Numbered from the stretch's first letter, positions 23,388 to 36,000 are shown. The stretch: DNA of 64,000 nt from Casuarina equisetifolia (GCA_028551475.1 CM052354.1:12421172-12485171); one strand, 5' to 3'. Numbers and translations: made by a program. The notes: a model not told the origin generated them from the letters alone.

Positions 23388-24994
23388 CATTAATCAACAC
23401 TTTGATACACTAAAGCTGTAGTGGGGAATTGTTGTAAGTTTTCAGCCTTGTTTTTATGTTCATACTGAATCAGTCCTTTGCATCGAAGTTAAGCATTCAA
23501 TTGCCATTCATAATGACTACTTTTCTGTGACAAGTAATGAGACTCCTTTTCATCTCTGAGCTTCTCTCACAGCCAGCCCTCATATTCTTACTACAAATGT
23601 GAAACCGTATTTTCAATAACAAACGTGGGTTCATCAGAAAAAGAACAAAAGTAGTGTGGATAAAATTTTTTACAATATGGTATTACTAAACCATATGATG
23701 TGTAAGCTGTCATTTTCCAAAGAACGATGTACAACCTATTACGCTTTGTCTTCCATCTCCATCCGCACAAGTTCCTAAAGCCGCCTTGTTTAGGAAGATT
23801 CGACAGGACCTAACTACCGCGTGTGGCAAAAATTAAGAATTTGCCTTAAGTTGTATGAATTTAACTTTGTCTTTGTAATTGTCATTTTAGTCCATTATAC
23901 CCAGCTTTTCAAGAAGAATGTGTTAATCTTCGAAATCAAGGAGACAAGGCATATTTATAAATAAAAAAGAAGAATCGTGCCTGCATCCAGTGATAATGCA
24001 CTGGTTATTCCATGGACGTGAATGGACCACGTCCTGTGAATTGGCAATCGCAGCGTCTATTCAGTTTTCTGAGTGATTGGTAACAAGAGAATCTAGATTT
24101 AAGGGTTTTCTTTTTTTGTTCCCCCGACTTTTCACATTTCTAACTTGTTTTTGCTTTCTTATTTTTTATTTTTTGTTAGGCCAAAATGGTTACCGAAATT
24201 TGTGGGTTTTTTTTTTCTGTCAACATTGTGTGTTAGTAAAGCATGTATTTGCATTAAAAAAAGTAGACACTAATGGTACAATTTTAAATTCAAAAAAGCT
24301 TTTAAATTTTTCCTATCAGTTGTTTTTGTGGGCCCAAAACAAATGTTTATCTTCATGCATAGAATAGCCCTAAATTAAGATGCCCTCGTTGGCTACCAAG
24401 TTTGGAAATTTTTTATTATATACCTCTATCAATAATTAATTGTCTACTTTCTTTTGACCTTTCACTTTTATAACTTGATTTTTATTAAAATTACCTACAC
24501 TAATTTAGTGTACTTTCTCTCTTTTTTTCTTTTTATTTTTTAAGTTATTTAAAATGCATTTGTAACTTTTACCATAAAACATAAACTCTTCTTTAAATGC
24601 TTTGTAAGTTGGATTGGTTGAACTTATGACGGCCAAAAAAATTGTTTTGGTTCAAAAGCCTTTAAACAATACCTAGTCGTTAATAAATTGCCATGGGCTT
24701 TAGCAGAGAGCTTATTATGCCAGTTAGATTTTAACATGCTTTGCCTTTTATTTTTTCTTTTTTTCCTTTTTTTTTTGTCTACAGTGTAATTTCATTCTTT
24801 TTCTAAAGCATTCATTCAATAGTTCATGTCATTTAACTTGATTACGAATAAAGTAAATCTTTGTATTTGCCGAGATTTAGGACAGGAAAAAATAAACCTC
24901 GTTTCCTATTGAGGTGAAACTTATCAACATTAAGAATTAAAATATATCTAACTAAATTTAATTTATAAATTAAAAAATATAATCCAATAATTTA
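23388..24994. other. Intergenic sequence downstream of GeBP copy 1
   Basis: No gene is recognised. The first 820 bases are identical, by eye, to the second copy. From about 24,050 the sequence becomes T-rich, and 'gtgaattggca' followed by 'cagcgtc' recalls 11,710-11,728, hinting at a weak R1-related piece. Likely holds the GeBP 3' UTR. Confidence 0.5.
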
Positions 24995-26764
24995 TTTTTT
25001 TTTTTTTGGTGAAAGGTCAAATTATATATCATCCATAAAAAAATTTACAATATTGTTCAATTATAAAATATATCATCTAAGCTCAAATATTGCACTTAGC
25101 AAATTCCAAAGCTCTTGTAAAAATTTATTATAGTTTGTAAGCTTGACTCCTTTGGTAGATGAAATCTTTCCTCTCACATCCTTTTTGATTTTAGCAATAA
25201 TAGTTGAGTTATCTAGACTTGTATCGCTAAATCTTCTTTTATTCCTTTCGCTCCAAATGTGATACAATACGGCCTTAAAAGATATACTAAGCAAAGTTGC
25301 TACAAAGCTCTTCTTTTTAACAGTCTTGATCATCTAACATATTTCAGCTCTCCAATGTTCAATTCTTCGAGTTAGTCCATTCATGCCTAACAATGTCTTC
25401 CAGATGTAGTTTGTGAACCTGCACTTAAAAAATAAATGTTCATATGATTCTTCTTTTTGTTAGCAGAGGTTGCATTGTATATTCACTGAACTATTCTATT
25501 TAGCCACTTGATCTACTGTGGATAGTTTGTCTTTCAAAATGATCTAGCAGATAAAATTATGCTTTGGTACTCCTTCTTTCCACACAAGTGTTGCCTATTC
25601 AGTATCTTCTCTATTCTCTCTTAGTGCTACATAATTTTTGACAATATTGTATTCTGAGTCCGTCACTAATTGTGTGAGTTCACTTCTTATTTGTAAAATA
25701 TTCCTAAAACTCCAAGCTAGTGACTCTTTCATCTCAACTTCTAATATATTCCTTTCTTTCAAATTTTCTATTATCATCCATTTACTCCATAAAGAATTTG
25801 AGTTGAGGTGCACAAGAGATCATAAGAGTTTCCCAATTGCCGCCTTATTCCAAGTATGAATGTCTATCAAACCTAGTCCTCCAGAAATTTTAGGCCAACA
25901 AACTTCTTTCCATACTACTTTCGCTACACATTGTCCATTAGATTTTCTTGCTTAAAGGAAAATTCTAATCATTTTTTCAATTTCATAAAGAGTCTGTTTT
26001 GGTAATAGAAAAATTTGCATTCAATATGTTTGCAATGAGAACATAATACTTTTTGCTAGTTGTAGTCTCCCCCCATAACTAATATGCTTAGACTCTTAAC
26101 TTTCAATTCTCCTCAATATCTTTTCTGTCAGGATAGTACAATCTAGGTTGGAGAGTTTTTTAGTAATCAATAAAACTCCTAAGTATTTTATGGAAAGTTG
26201 GCCTTCTTGGATAGGAATATGATTTAGTATTAAAACCTTTTCCTGTTCAGACAAACCTAAGAAGAAAATTTGACACTTTTCTAGATGCATCTTCAAACCT
26301 GTTATATCTTCAAACTCTTACATAGCATCTAGTAAACACAATATAGAGTCAATATCTCCATGAGCAAACAAAAAGAGATCATCAGCAAAGCATAGATGAG
26401 TGATCTTCTCTTTTGCGTATTTCTAGTGAAATTTAAACCTTCCAAAAGATACTTTCTTTTATATAATTCTGTTAAGAATCTCCATCACAATAACAAAGAG
26501 AAAGAGAGAGAGAGGATCTCCTTGTCTAAGTCCCTTTGCGCCATTAAAAAAACCTGTATGAGAGCCATTGATGTTCACAGAATATCCAACAGTAGTGATG
26601 CAACTTTCAATCAGCAATCTAAATTTGTCTAAGAACTTCAAAACTTTCAGAGTATTTAAGACTGCATTCCAATCTATTGAAACATATGCTTTCATAACAT
26701 CAACCTTAATTGTCACCCTTTTCCCATGAATATCTTTGTGATAATTGTGTAATCCAATAATTTA
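24980..26764 (-). mobile_element. 5'-truncated LINE (non-LTR retrotransposon), copy 1
   Basis: Flanked by a 15-bp target-site duplication, 'taatccaataattta', at 24,980-24,994 and 26,750-26,764. A T13 run at 24,995 is the poly(A) tail of a minus-strand insertion. Reading the minus strand from 26,749: reverse transcriptase motif A region (KVDVMKAY), 'GLRQGDPLS', FADD at 26,378-26,389, 'KCQIFFLGL', 'IKYLGVLL', and a C-terminal zf-RVT-like part with 'HIWSERNKRRFSD' (25,073-25,333). The frame is broken by several stops and shifts, and the endonuclease half is missing, so it is dead. Copy 1 reads MKAYVSIDW where copy 2 keeps the usual MKAYDSIDW. The insertion predates the segmental duplication because both copies have it with the same duplication. 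Confidence 0.93.
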
Positions 26765-26769
26765 ATTTA

Positions 26770-27960
26770 TAAACTAAGTATTGATATTTGTTTAGATCAT
26801 GTGATCTTTCAACCACTCACGGGCACGAATAAATTCATCGGCAAGTATTTGTCACCAAATGAATTAGCCATCCATTCCTTGATTTTCCAATTCCAAACCA
26901 TTTCGCATTCTAAGGCTACTTTGCCCAACTTAGTTGTTGTTGTCCCTATCGCATTCAAATTCTCTCCAATATTTGGATTTTTTTTTTGCTTACCCCAAGA
27001 ACCATTGTGTCGTTCTTTATGACCTCCTACGGAGCCTAAGGCTGATATTTTATAATGACTTGAACGGATTTTTCAATTTTCAGCCACAAAAACTAGCCGA
27101 TGGTCTTCTTTCATCCAGAGACATTTTTTCTTTTTCTTCCCCTCTCCATCTCTCTCTCTTGTCCCTAGGATTTGATATTTATTGCTTAAAAAGGACGCGT
27201 TTAATGATTTCATAAAAGCGGCCAAAAGAGAAATTCACTTCAATTCTCATTCTATTTGTCGAAGATTCTGTATATTTAGATGTTTATAATTTTTAGTATT
27301 TAATCTAAGTCTTTAACAAATGATTTATAATAAATTTTTAAATATTTAATATTAAAAAAACGACTCATAGAAATTATTAAAACTTGTTACTGTGCATGTG
27401 CACGAGAATAGAAAGAAAAGGAAATTTAGGATCATTGCATGCAAAAATGATGAGAATGAAATGGGTTGGAAACAAATTCGTCGGATTTCTGCTCCACTCG
27501 GTTTGTCAAAAAAAAAAAAAAAAAAGGATAAGAGAAGGCCGAAATGAAAAATTCCTGGGAGCCGAATTCTTTGGACAATGGGTTATAATGGCGGGAAAAT
27601 TCGTTTTCTATTCAAATGATACTCATTAAATGCTCAATGGAATAAAGAATAGTTAATTTTGATGATTAATTTGCGCAATGGGCAGCCTTCCTTCCTCGCT
27701 TCCTCCGCGTTCACCCTTCGTCCTCTCCCAAAGCTTTGGCTCGGCATTTTCTACTTTTAATTAATAAACATTCTTTGGCTCGGCACATTGAAGCTGGTGT
27801 CCTACGTCAGATATCTCAGGGACGTGACCTCCGAGGCATAGGTAGGCTGGCCTAACTTCTGAGAAGCAGATACGGTGCAGCTCGTCTTTTCAGATTTCAA
27901 ATTTGTGTTTGATTAAATTGACGTCTCTGCTCGGCGGTATGCATTGGAAAAACTGTTGGC
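26770..27960 (-). repeat. R1-related sequence, reverse orientation (block B copy 1)
   Basis: 26,800-27,380 matches the reverse complement of 34,870-35,450 ('ggccaaaagagaaattcac', 'ttagtatttaatctaagtc'). 27,400-27,680 matches 37,530-37,800 in the same orientation ('aggatcattgca(t/c)gcaaaaat', 'gaattctttggacaat'), and 27,680-27,960 resembles the R1 head. A poly(A) run sits at 27,508-27,525. It is non-coding by inspection. Minus-strand text near 26,810-26,960 looks formerly coding but was not recognised. Confidence 0.55.
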
Positions 27961-28418
27961 TTGACCGTATGGTTTCTTACCCACCAGTGGTAAATAGTTT
28001 CTTTAAATCGTGCTTTTCATGCTCTATTGCCAACTTCGGCACATCATGGTCTACGAAATTTTTTATATAATTCAAATTTCATATTCCAAGTTTTTTATAA
28101 GATTAGCAAGTTCATGTTTTCATGAGATGGCACGGAAGGGGCCGTTCTTGGGTTTTTCCTTCTGTTCTCAGCTTTTGGGACATAAAACTTTTTTTAAATT
28201 TGGCCGTACGTTCATTAGAACAAAGAGTAGGTCCTCGGCAATTTATCATTGAAGGGGAGCGGGAAGTTGTTGCGAATGTCTATATTAATAGGAGTAACCT
28301 GTTCCACGTACAACTACGTGGCACGTTTCGTGAGATACCATCTAGGGCAAAGGCTCGAAGGTCAAGTCGGGTATTTGCATTGGAGAAGAAATCTTGCTCA
28401 GCTGCTCCTTATCGAGGC

Positions 28419-28447
<29 letters not shown>
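28419..28447 (+). repeat. (CT)n microsatellite in the leader of the Lys-rich protein gene
   Basis: About 14 CT units, 215 bases upstream of the ATG at 28,662; also in copy 2 at 62,717-62,745. A similar CT run precedes the GeBP-like pseudogene at 42,214. Pyrimidine tracts like this are common in plant leaders and core promoters. Confidence 0.85.
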
Positions 28448-28449
<2 letters not shown>

Positions 28450-28661
28450 CCATTTACGTTGGTTGCAGGGTTTCAGAAGACTTTCTCCGAGCTTTTCAGG
28501 GACAGCAAGGACGTACGATTGGGTGCTCCTTAGTTTTCTTCTTGTGCTGTTTCAAGTAAGTAAGCCTTCTTAGCTTCCATTATCGTTTGTTCCTTTCCTT
28601 CAATCATTCGTCGCTGGTGACTCTGTCCATCTTTTGTTTTGTTGCAAGAGCTTCCGCTACA

Positions 28662-29432
28662 ATGGAGGAGCCATCCAAGAAGAAAACGAAGATGACAAAG
28701 GAAGAAAAAGAGAAAAAAGAGGAAAAGAATCATCCCCATGTTCACTCCGTGAAAGAGGATTCTAAACTTCAAAAAGGTAAAAAAGCCAAGGGCTCTAAAT
28801 CTAAAAGTTGTGCTTTTACAGAAAACTGGAAGGCAAACGAGGTAAATCTTGAACGAGATAGAGATTCCCTTGAAGAAGGAGATAAAGAGTCCAAGGAGAA
28901 GAAAAGGGAGAAAGTCGCTGCTTTTACAGAAAACTCGAAGGCCAAAGAGGTAAATCTTGAAGAAGAGAAAGATTCCCAGGAGAAGAAAAGAAAGAAGGTC
29001 GCTGCTTCTATAGAAAATTCGAAGGCAAAAGAGATAAATCTTAAAAAAGGAAATAAAGATTCTAAGAAGAAGAAAAGAAAGAAAGTCGCTGTTGCTGCGG
29101 AACTGCAATGCGAAATTACTAAAGACACACCACTTATCAATGCTTCTGCCTTTCAACCCATAGAGCCCACGGAGAAAACATACCCTGCTGCTGATCAAAA
29201 CGTTCCAGAAGGCTTCAAAGAAACAACTGAAAGGCAATTATTTTTAAAAGGTTTTACAGATTATGTTAATGAATTAAGGATAAAGTTGGATTGGGTTGAC
29301 AGCGATCAAATTGGCGTCCTACATGAACAATGGAGATCTTTTCAAGTTGCGGAATCTGAAGCTCGCAAGAGGCAGGCTATGTTTAACGAGACTCTTTTCA
29401 AGAGTACCCTTAAAGCCTTCAACTCACGTTAA
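28662..29432 (+). CDS. Lysine-rich repeat protein of unknown function (copy 1)
   Basis: The product has 256 residues. The ATG at 28,662 is preferred over an in-frame upstream one at 28,587 because a 2-bp difference in the second copy breaks the upstream extension. Residues 1-50 are very basic. Residues 51-144 hold three imperfect repeats of 29-36 residues with the pattern (A/S)x(T/I)EN-(S/W)KAxE(V/I)NL followed by K/E-rich text and KKRKKVA, giving likely nuclear localisation signals. Residues about 180-250 are a different, probably helical region ('FLKGFTDYVNELRIKLDWVD', 'EQWRSFQVAESEARKRQAMF') and may be the functional part. I do not recognise the family. Sequence 40-110 bases upstream ('caagtaagtaag' to 'gcaagag') may contain a leader intron. 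The other copy, at 62,958, differs by two residues. Confidence 0.7.
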   Translation: MEEPSKKKTKMTKEEKEKKEEKNHPHVHSVKEDSKLQKGKKAKGSKSKSCAFTENWKANEVNLERDRDSLEEGDKESKEKKREKVAAFTENSKAKEVNLEEEKDSQEKKRKKVAASIENSKAKEINLKKGNKDSKKKKRKKVAVAAELQCEITKDTPLINASAFQPIEPTEKTYPAADQNVPEGFKETTERQLFLKGFTDYVNELRIKLDWVDSDQIGVLHEQWRSFQVAESEARKRQAMFNETLFKSTLKAFNSR

Positions 29433-29708
29433 TCCAGTGGAGACTGCAGCTTTCTGGTGTGAACTGTTTCTTCTGTAGTTTTTGCTTCTTTCTTGAACTC
29501 ACGCAGTTGCTTTCAGCGTCTCTTTTTGGACAGAAAGTTCCTTTAGTGCAAAACGCGAACCAACGAAGTCTGTTGAGATCTGATTCTGATAAAGGGCAGA
29601 AACTCCATTGTTGTTCTAGTGCGTATCTTAATCTTAATTTGAGTTGTGACTTAACAAGTATCTTATTTTGGATGCTTTGATTTGTAATTTTAAATATTAT
29701 TAAAAACT

Positions 29709-30360
29709 TATCATATTGAAGCAGATCTTGTGGGCATATTTTCCTTACTTTCAGAACTTACGTACATCGCATGTTGGAATCAGAATCCTAAATAATTCTA
29801 CATCATTTAGCATGGGTTTTTAAGGTTCGGTTGAAGTAAAAAGATCTTTTCGAAAGAAAGAATAAACAACGGAATGGGAGCTCATGAGCAAAACCCTTTA
29901 CTTCATTAAAATTTAATCGTCAAAATCTCTCTTAAAGAGCTATGAAGGAAATGTTAATGCTTTATTAATAATATACTATACCTAACTGTTAAAATTTTAA
30001 ATACATTCAAACACTTGATAGACGGCGTCTTAGTCGGGACAGAATATCTGAACAGCCACGGGAGATGGATTTTCAGAGAAATACTGACCAACTGTTGAGT
30101 TGGCTTACTTCCCCTGAAAGATACCAGTCCTTGGCATTGTGATGAGTTCCACCGCACCCAAAAAGAGCACTGTCTTGGCGGTCTAACTCACTCCTTTTGT
30201 CAGAAGCTGGGCTAGCTTTAACGTATGTAAATCACATTCTTAAGACATCTTCCGGAAGATATTCAAAATTCTGGCAGTATACTAATTAATGGCTGAAATC
30301 ATTAATAGCTGTCACTGTATCTGTCATTTTTCTTCTTGAAGAAATGTGAAACGTGTTCGT
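29709..30360. other. No gene recognised
   Basis: Short open frames only. Whether block B continues here cannot be judged because the second copy leaves the window. The interval leads into the R1 head at about 30,395. Confidence 0.5.
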
Positions 30361-30389
30361 TTTGCAGTATTGCTGTACAATACAAGCGT

Positions 30390-33015
30390 TCCAACCAGGA
30401 TGTGCCGGCGCAATGAAAAGTGAGAAATCGGATAACTTGGGAAAGAAGAAAGGTGACGGCGGAGAAATCCAGGAAAGCTGCCCGTTCAGCAATTAATGAT
30501 CATAATTAACTATTATTTATTTCGTCGAGAAATTAATGATTGCGAGTTGGATAAAAAAGCAGTTTTCCAGCCATTAACATGCAGCTCCAAGGGATTGATG
30601 GAATCACGTATTTCTAGTGAAATTCAATTAGAATCTTATAACTTGTGGTTCTTTCTTTTATTCTATGAAAACTAGTTTTTGATGTATCTCCTTCTATTTT
30701 CATTTCTTCTTTTTACAATTTGGGAGAAGATAAACAGTGATGGTACGAGCGGAGTATGTGACGCGGGCAGAAGGAAGGAGAGAGAAATGATCACATATCA
30801 CTCTAGGGCTGACGTGTCTCCCTTGACACGTGCAAAATAACAATCGAAGAGGGAAAAAAATAAAATAAAATAAAAGTGTAACATTACTCTTTTTGGTCCT
30901 TTTTGGTTATACTTATTAAAATAGATGCGTACTCTTTCCCTTCCACTAACTTTTTAAAATATCTACTTATCAATTTTCAATTTGTGAGATTATTTAATTT
31001 TTAGGCAAATACAGTTTATAAATTAGATAATATACTCCTAAATATATTTATAACTACAAATTTTCTTTAATGTGTTTAATAACAGGGAACACAAATAAAC
31101 TATTAATTTACCATTTACAAGAATGTAGACTTGTAATACTAAAACACCTCTACAAAGACCGAATTACATTGCTTCGGTGCAGTAACACTCACTATGATGT
31201 GAAACTTCTTGGACTTCAAGCAAGTAACCATACAGAATCTATTGTCCAGAGAGCTCAGCTCCGAGGGTTTCGTCTTCTGGGCCTTTTCTTTTCCCTTTTT
31301 GTGCTTTTTGACTTCATGATTTTAGCAAACAAAGTCGACCAAAGAATGGAGGTATTTTCTCTCCAACCCGTTTGATTCTCATCATTTTTGCGTGCAATGA
31401 TCATGAATTTCGTTTTCTTTCCGTCGGCTTCTTGAATTTTTCACTCTTTCTTATTGTTTTCGTATGTCATTCTCTAGAATTTCTACGATTTTGGGATTCT
31501 TCTTTTTTCTTTTGTATTTTACTTAATTTCTATTTTCCCTACAACAACTTTCCAAAACTTTTTTTTCCCCAAAAGATAAACAATAACAACATTGGAATAT
31601 TCATTTAAAAAAATGATTGAAGTGTATTTGTTACCTTTCCTTTTACTCTTTATTTTACTTTTCATGAAGACTAGTTATTGACAAGAAATATATGAGACTT
31701 TTTTTTATTGTGTTACGAAAAAATTATCCTTCAAACTTTAGAACCTGTTTCTATAGGCACTATTTTTTCTCTTTTTTTTTTTTAATTTTTATTTTTTTTT
31801 TCAACTATAGTTTCAATTTTTTTTGCTCCTCACTAGGAAAAAGCATTTTTTTTTTATCATTCACGCAAAAATAATGTAAATTGTGAGTTATTATAAGTGT
31901 ACGTATTGAGATGGTTCAGTTTACCATTCCTTTAAAAATTACTTATTATAAAAGTCCTATTATTTACTTAGTCTCAAATACAGTGTTTTCTACTTTGTTT
32001 TTTTTTGTTCACTTGGTTTACTAATCTTATTAGATTTGTAAGTGACAATATTCTTAAGTTGAAATCTTCATTATTTTCTCAAATATTTGACAACTAGGAT
32101 TTTAGAAGAGAACTATACTAGCCTCTATTTGTGATTATTAGATTGAATTTTGAAGGTTTTATTTATTTATTTATTTCCTTAGTTTGCAGAATATTTGTTA
32201 GAAAGTAATTGTTTTTGCTTCTTATTAGCGTGTTTTGTTGTGCGATTTATTCTCTAAATGCTTTGCTGTCTCTTTTTTTGTCCTTGCAGTGGCAGAACTT
32301 TAGTAGCATGAAGGTTTATTCGTTCATTTTTCCATTCATTACCTATTATATCTTTTAGTTCGAAGGGTAAGTATACAAATATGATGAAACTATTATATGT
32401 GCATAATTACAAGGAAACATATTCTTTTTGTTTCGAACAATTTTTTTTTTATTTAATGTAGGTTGAGCTTGAAGTGACACATAAAAGCTTGTATGAAGAA
32501 CTATTAGTGATGAAAGCGGACTACTAACATGGATTTAATTATAACATAATAATGCATAACAATTCAAACTCAAATATGGAAAGTAAATTACAATCCTTGT
32601 ATCTGTAAACGTGGGAAGGTACGGGTAGATTATAGAAAGAAACGAAAAAGCGTTGGTGTCCGTTCAGGCCTTGTGGAAAGGAAAAGACAAAGGGTGCCAC
32701 CAACCACGAAAGTACACGTTTCCAAACTTTTGAACTAGCGCGTGTGGTTTTTCTTTACCATGTAAACTGTTCAACGTTGGAGTTCGTAAGAAAACAGGAG
32801 AGGACGGTGTGTCCTCGATCGTGGGTCCTATCTGCCAAAGGTTATTATTAGTTTTTAGCTGCAATGCTGTCTCCCTTTTTGTACTGTTCTCGAGAAAGGA
32901 TACGGCTTTCTTGCTCTCAGCAGCTATTCATTTAATAACCACTCAAGTACCATCCCAAAGGTCTTGTAACATTCACCCATTAAACAGTATCAATCGAAGG
33001 ATCACATAGCATGTC
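30390..33015. repeat. Long inverted repeat, left arm (R1 copy)
   Basis: Reverse-complement partner of 36,165-38,010. The inner end is at 'cagtatcaatcgaaggatca' (32,985-33,004), matched in reverse at 36,180-36,203. A strong match is 32,640-32,830 against 36,330-36,520. The outer end is the R1 head ('gtgccggcgca', then 'aattaatgatcataattaa' near 30,492). An extra segment of about 640 bp (30,587-31,229) interrupts this arm relative to the R1 copy in block A. Confidence 0.75.
30722..31060 (+). repeat. Repeat E, inserted in the left arm
   Basis: About 340 bp matching the reverse complement of 40,428-40,765: 'ggagtatgt', 'gggctga(c/t)gtgtctcc', 'acacgtgcaaaataacaat', 'ttaggcaaatacagtttata'. It is absent from the R1 copy in block A, so it arrived later or moved independently. 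Non-coding; no clear terminal repeats. Confidence 0.55.
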
Positions 33016-36000
33016 TTTTTTCAAGAACCTAACATGAGTGTCTTGATCGTATTTATATTTGTACCCATCAAACAATCCGGACAGAGTTCGGTTGTTTTTG
33101 ACACTTTGTTAATTTGAACTCTTAAATATAATCTAGTTATGTACTTCGGTACAAAATTGAACGCCTATTCATATATTTGAGGGCATCAGTGGCTTTACAT
33201 CCACTCTGCTGCCATGGCAATAGTTCTAGTTTACTTGCAAACGCCAGACGTGGATAATCCTAAGATAATCAGAGTCGCTTCTTACCTTTTTCACTACACA
33301 GCCTTTTGTAGTAGATCTGTATACTCGCACGTAAAAATCTGCTGACAAGTTGATTCAGAAATAAGAACAAAAAGCCCTGGTGATCGGCTTTGCCTTGACT
33401 ATGCCCTTGATTTGGCATGATTTCTGTTAAAAGTCTAGCAAAATTAAGACCAATAACGTTGTTCTGAAATATTATGCTTCATGGACCAAAACTTTTACTG
33501 ATTTACGTGATGGGTCGATGGCAGCAAGTTACAAAAACCAAGAACAGTAAAAAAAATTACAAATAAAAATGGGGTTGAAAACTAGATTATGGATACTGCA
33601 GATAGCTGAAAAGAAAAAGGCATGAGATATGGCTCTTGCAAGCCCCATATGGGACGATTCGCATGGTCCACCTCCCGGATCACAGTACCCACCATGGAAA
33701 CTTTGACCAATTTATGTATCCACTGTCTCTGGGTCCAGTTTCATCTATGGTTTTGACTTTCTTGGTTTTAGGAAATATGTCAACTCATCTAAACGTGCTT
33801 CAGCCTTCAAGGGACAGGTTGCACGTATAGTTTCTCCTCTTGTGCCATCCAAGCCTCTCTTGTTGCCTTATTGCGGTTTCTAATAGGTGGGTTGTTTATG
33901 CTTATGTTACAAATCCCATTATATACACACACCAAAGGACCGGCCTGTGAAAATTTATTTATGGTTTCTCACGTTTTGAGCCGTCCAGCACTTTTCTTAT
34001 TTTATTATTCGGCTGATTTTACAATGTATGTGTTCCATGGGCTGATGGTTTGGATGGTTTGCAAAACAAAAGAGCTTTTAAAACCTTTCTAGTTTCGATG
34101 GACTTCTATGGTTGTGAACTAAACAATCCTAAATCTTCACACTTAGGGATCCTTACCATTATTACAATGGTCTTTTAATTCATGGTTTTTAAACCAATAA
34201 AGGCTCCATGCATAGAAATCCATCAGACTAGTCAACTAATTTATCAATTGTTAAAAAACGAAACAAGACATTTTGACTAAAACACTCAGCTCGGCCATCT
34301 GCCAAGTACTACTTAAAAATAAAATTCAAGAACAAACCCACAAATTTAGTAAAGAAATAGTTATGAGCTCAAATTATAGGAAACCCATAAGGCAAATTAC
34401 AACCTATGTGGATTTACTCCAATTAAACATTGTCTCTTGGGGTATATGTTTTTAGCTTAACATCGTTGGTAAACTCATTAAACTTCAAAATGTGATTACT
34501 ATTGTTCGGTAGGTAACATTGTTCTTAGTGATTCTCTAAGCAAATCCTTCTTTAGATTATTTCAAAAACCCTAAAGATATTGGAACAAATAAATTATGTG
34601 GCACTTTATATTTTATTAAATATGATATTGATTTATTAGAAAAAAAAATCATTTCTATTCACAAGCAAGGAAAATGCATCTATATTATTTTTCAATGATT
34701 TTATCTTTTTGGTAATGACCGTCACTATTTGCTAAGCTTTTGTGATATACTTTGTAACTTATATCTTATTTAATTTCTAAAAAAACATTTAAATTAGTAT
34801 ATAAATGTGAACTTACAATCACATTCTCTATTATAATAAAGTAATACTGTCATCGTTTATTTCTTTAACCATCTCATGCACAGTAATAACCTTTAATAAT
34901 TTATATGAGTTATTTTTATATTAAATATTTAAAAATATACTACAAATCATTTGTCTAAGACTTAGATTAAATGTTAAAAATCATAAACATCATCTCAAAT
35001 AAAGAATCTTCTACTTATAGAATTAGAATTGAAGTGCATTTCTCTTTTGGCCGCTTTTGTGAAATCATTAGACTCGTTATTTGTGAGCAACAAATATCAA
35101 ATTCTAGGGACAAGAGAGAGAGGTGGAGAGGGGAAGAAAAAGAAAAGTGTCCGGATGAAAGAAGACCATAAGCTAATTTTTGGGGCTGAATATTGAAAAA
35201 ATCCGTTTAAATCATTATAAAATGTCAGCGTTGGGCTCTGTAAGAGGTCATAAAAAACGACACCATGGTTCTTGAATGCTATAGCTGAGGGACAACAACA
35301 ACTAAGTTGGGCAAAGTAGTCTTAGAACGCGAAATTGTTTGGAGTTGGAAAATCAAATGATGGATGGCTCATTCATTTGGCAGGAAATACTTGCTGATGA
35401 ATTGATTAGAGCACACGAGTGGTTGAAAGATCATAAGATCTAAAGAAACATTAACACTTAGTTTATCTTAAAGAATACAAATAAAACATCAAGACAAATT
35501 GGTAAAAAATGACCAAAATGATAACCACAAATTGGTAAAAAATGACCAAAATGATAACCCCGGAGTAGTAATGGAATATAGATGATTCTATTTTCTATTA
35601 CATAAAACCTTAGCCAACATATTTACTAATATCAGCTTGTTCCTTTTCTTAAGCCATTACTAAGACAAAAGAAACTTTTCTCATATAAAGATGACTTTAA
35701 ATTAGTTAATTATAAATGCAAAATATTCATGTATATCATTTTTTAATATGTCACTTCATCTTGAGTATGAAAAAACACATTTCGTGAGAATTCAATTCAC
35801 AAGTAATAAAAAATTTAAACTTTCTTAAAATTAATTATAGAAGAGGAAGAAACAACTTATCATGTAAATATATAAGACAATCTATAATTTTGTGAACCTC
35901 CCTACACACCTAATGAATGTAATGAATAAAAGAATATTTAGTTTTATGATTTCATATTATTTATTAAACATATACCTCTCTTATATATAATTTTTAAGCA

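Larger units (their letters stand above)
21099..29708. repeat. Segmental duplication block B, copy 1
   Basis: Collinear with 55,257-64,000. Base 29,708 corresponds to the last base of the window, so the true right end is unknown. It contains the GeBP-like gene, a LINE, R1-related sequence in reverse orientation and the Lys-rich protein gene. Divergence is uneven: several percent with large indels at 21.1-22.4 kb, almost none at about 22.46-24.20 kb, and about 1% further right. Confidence 0.95.

Noticed and set aside
28122-28559. Plus-strand ORFs containing SLSLSLSLS (also 62,300-62,857 and the 5' extension of the ORF at 42,067)
   Set aside because: They run through a CT microsatellite in leader sequence, and the frame is not kept between copies outside it.
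28530-29237. 235-residue minus-strand ORF rich in Phe, Leu and Ser (and its counterpart at 62,898-63,533)
   Set aside because: It is the antisense shadow of the Lys/Glu-rich gene; AAG/AAA and GAA codons read backwards give CTT/TTT/TTC.
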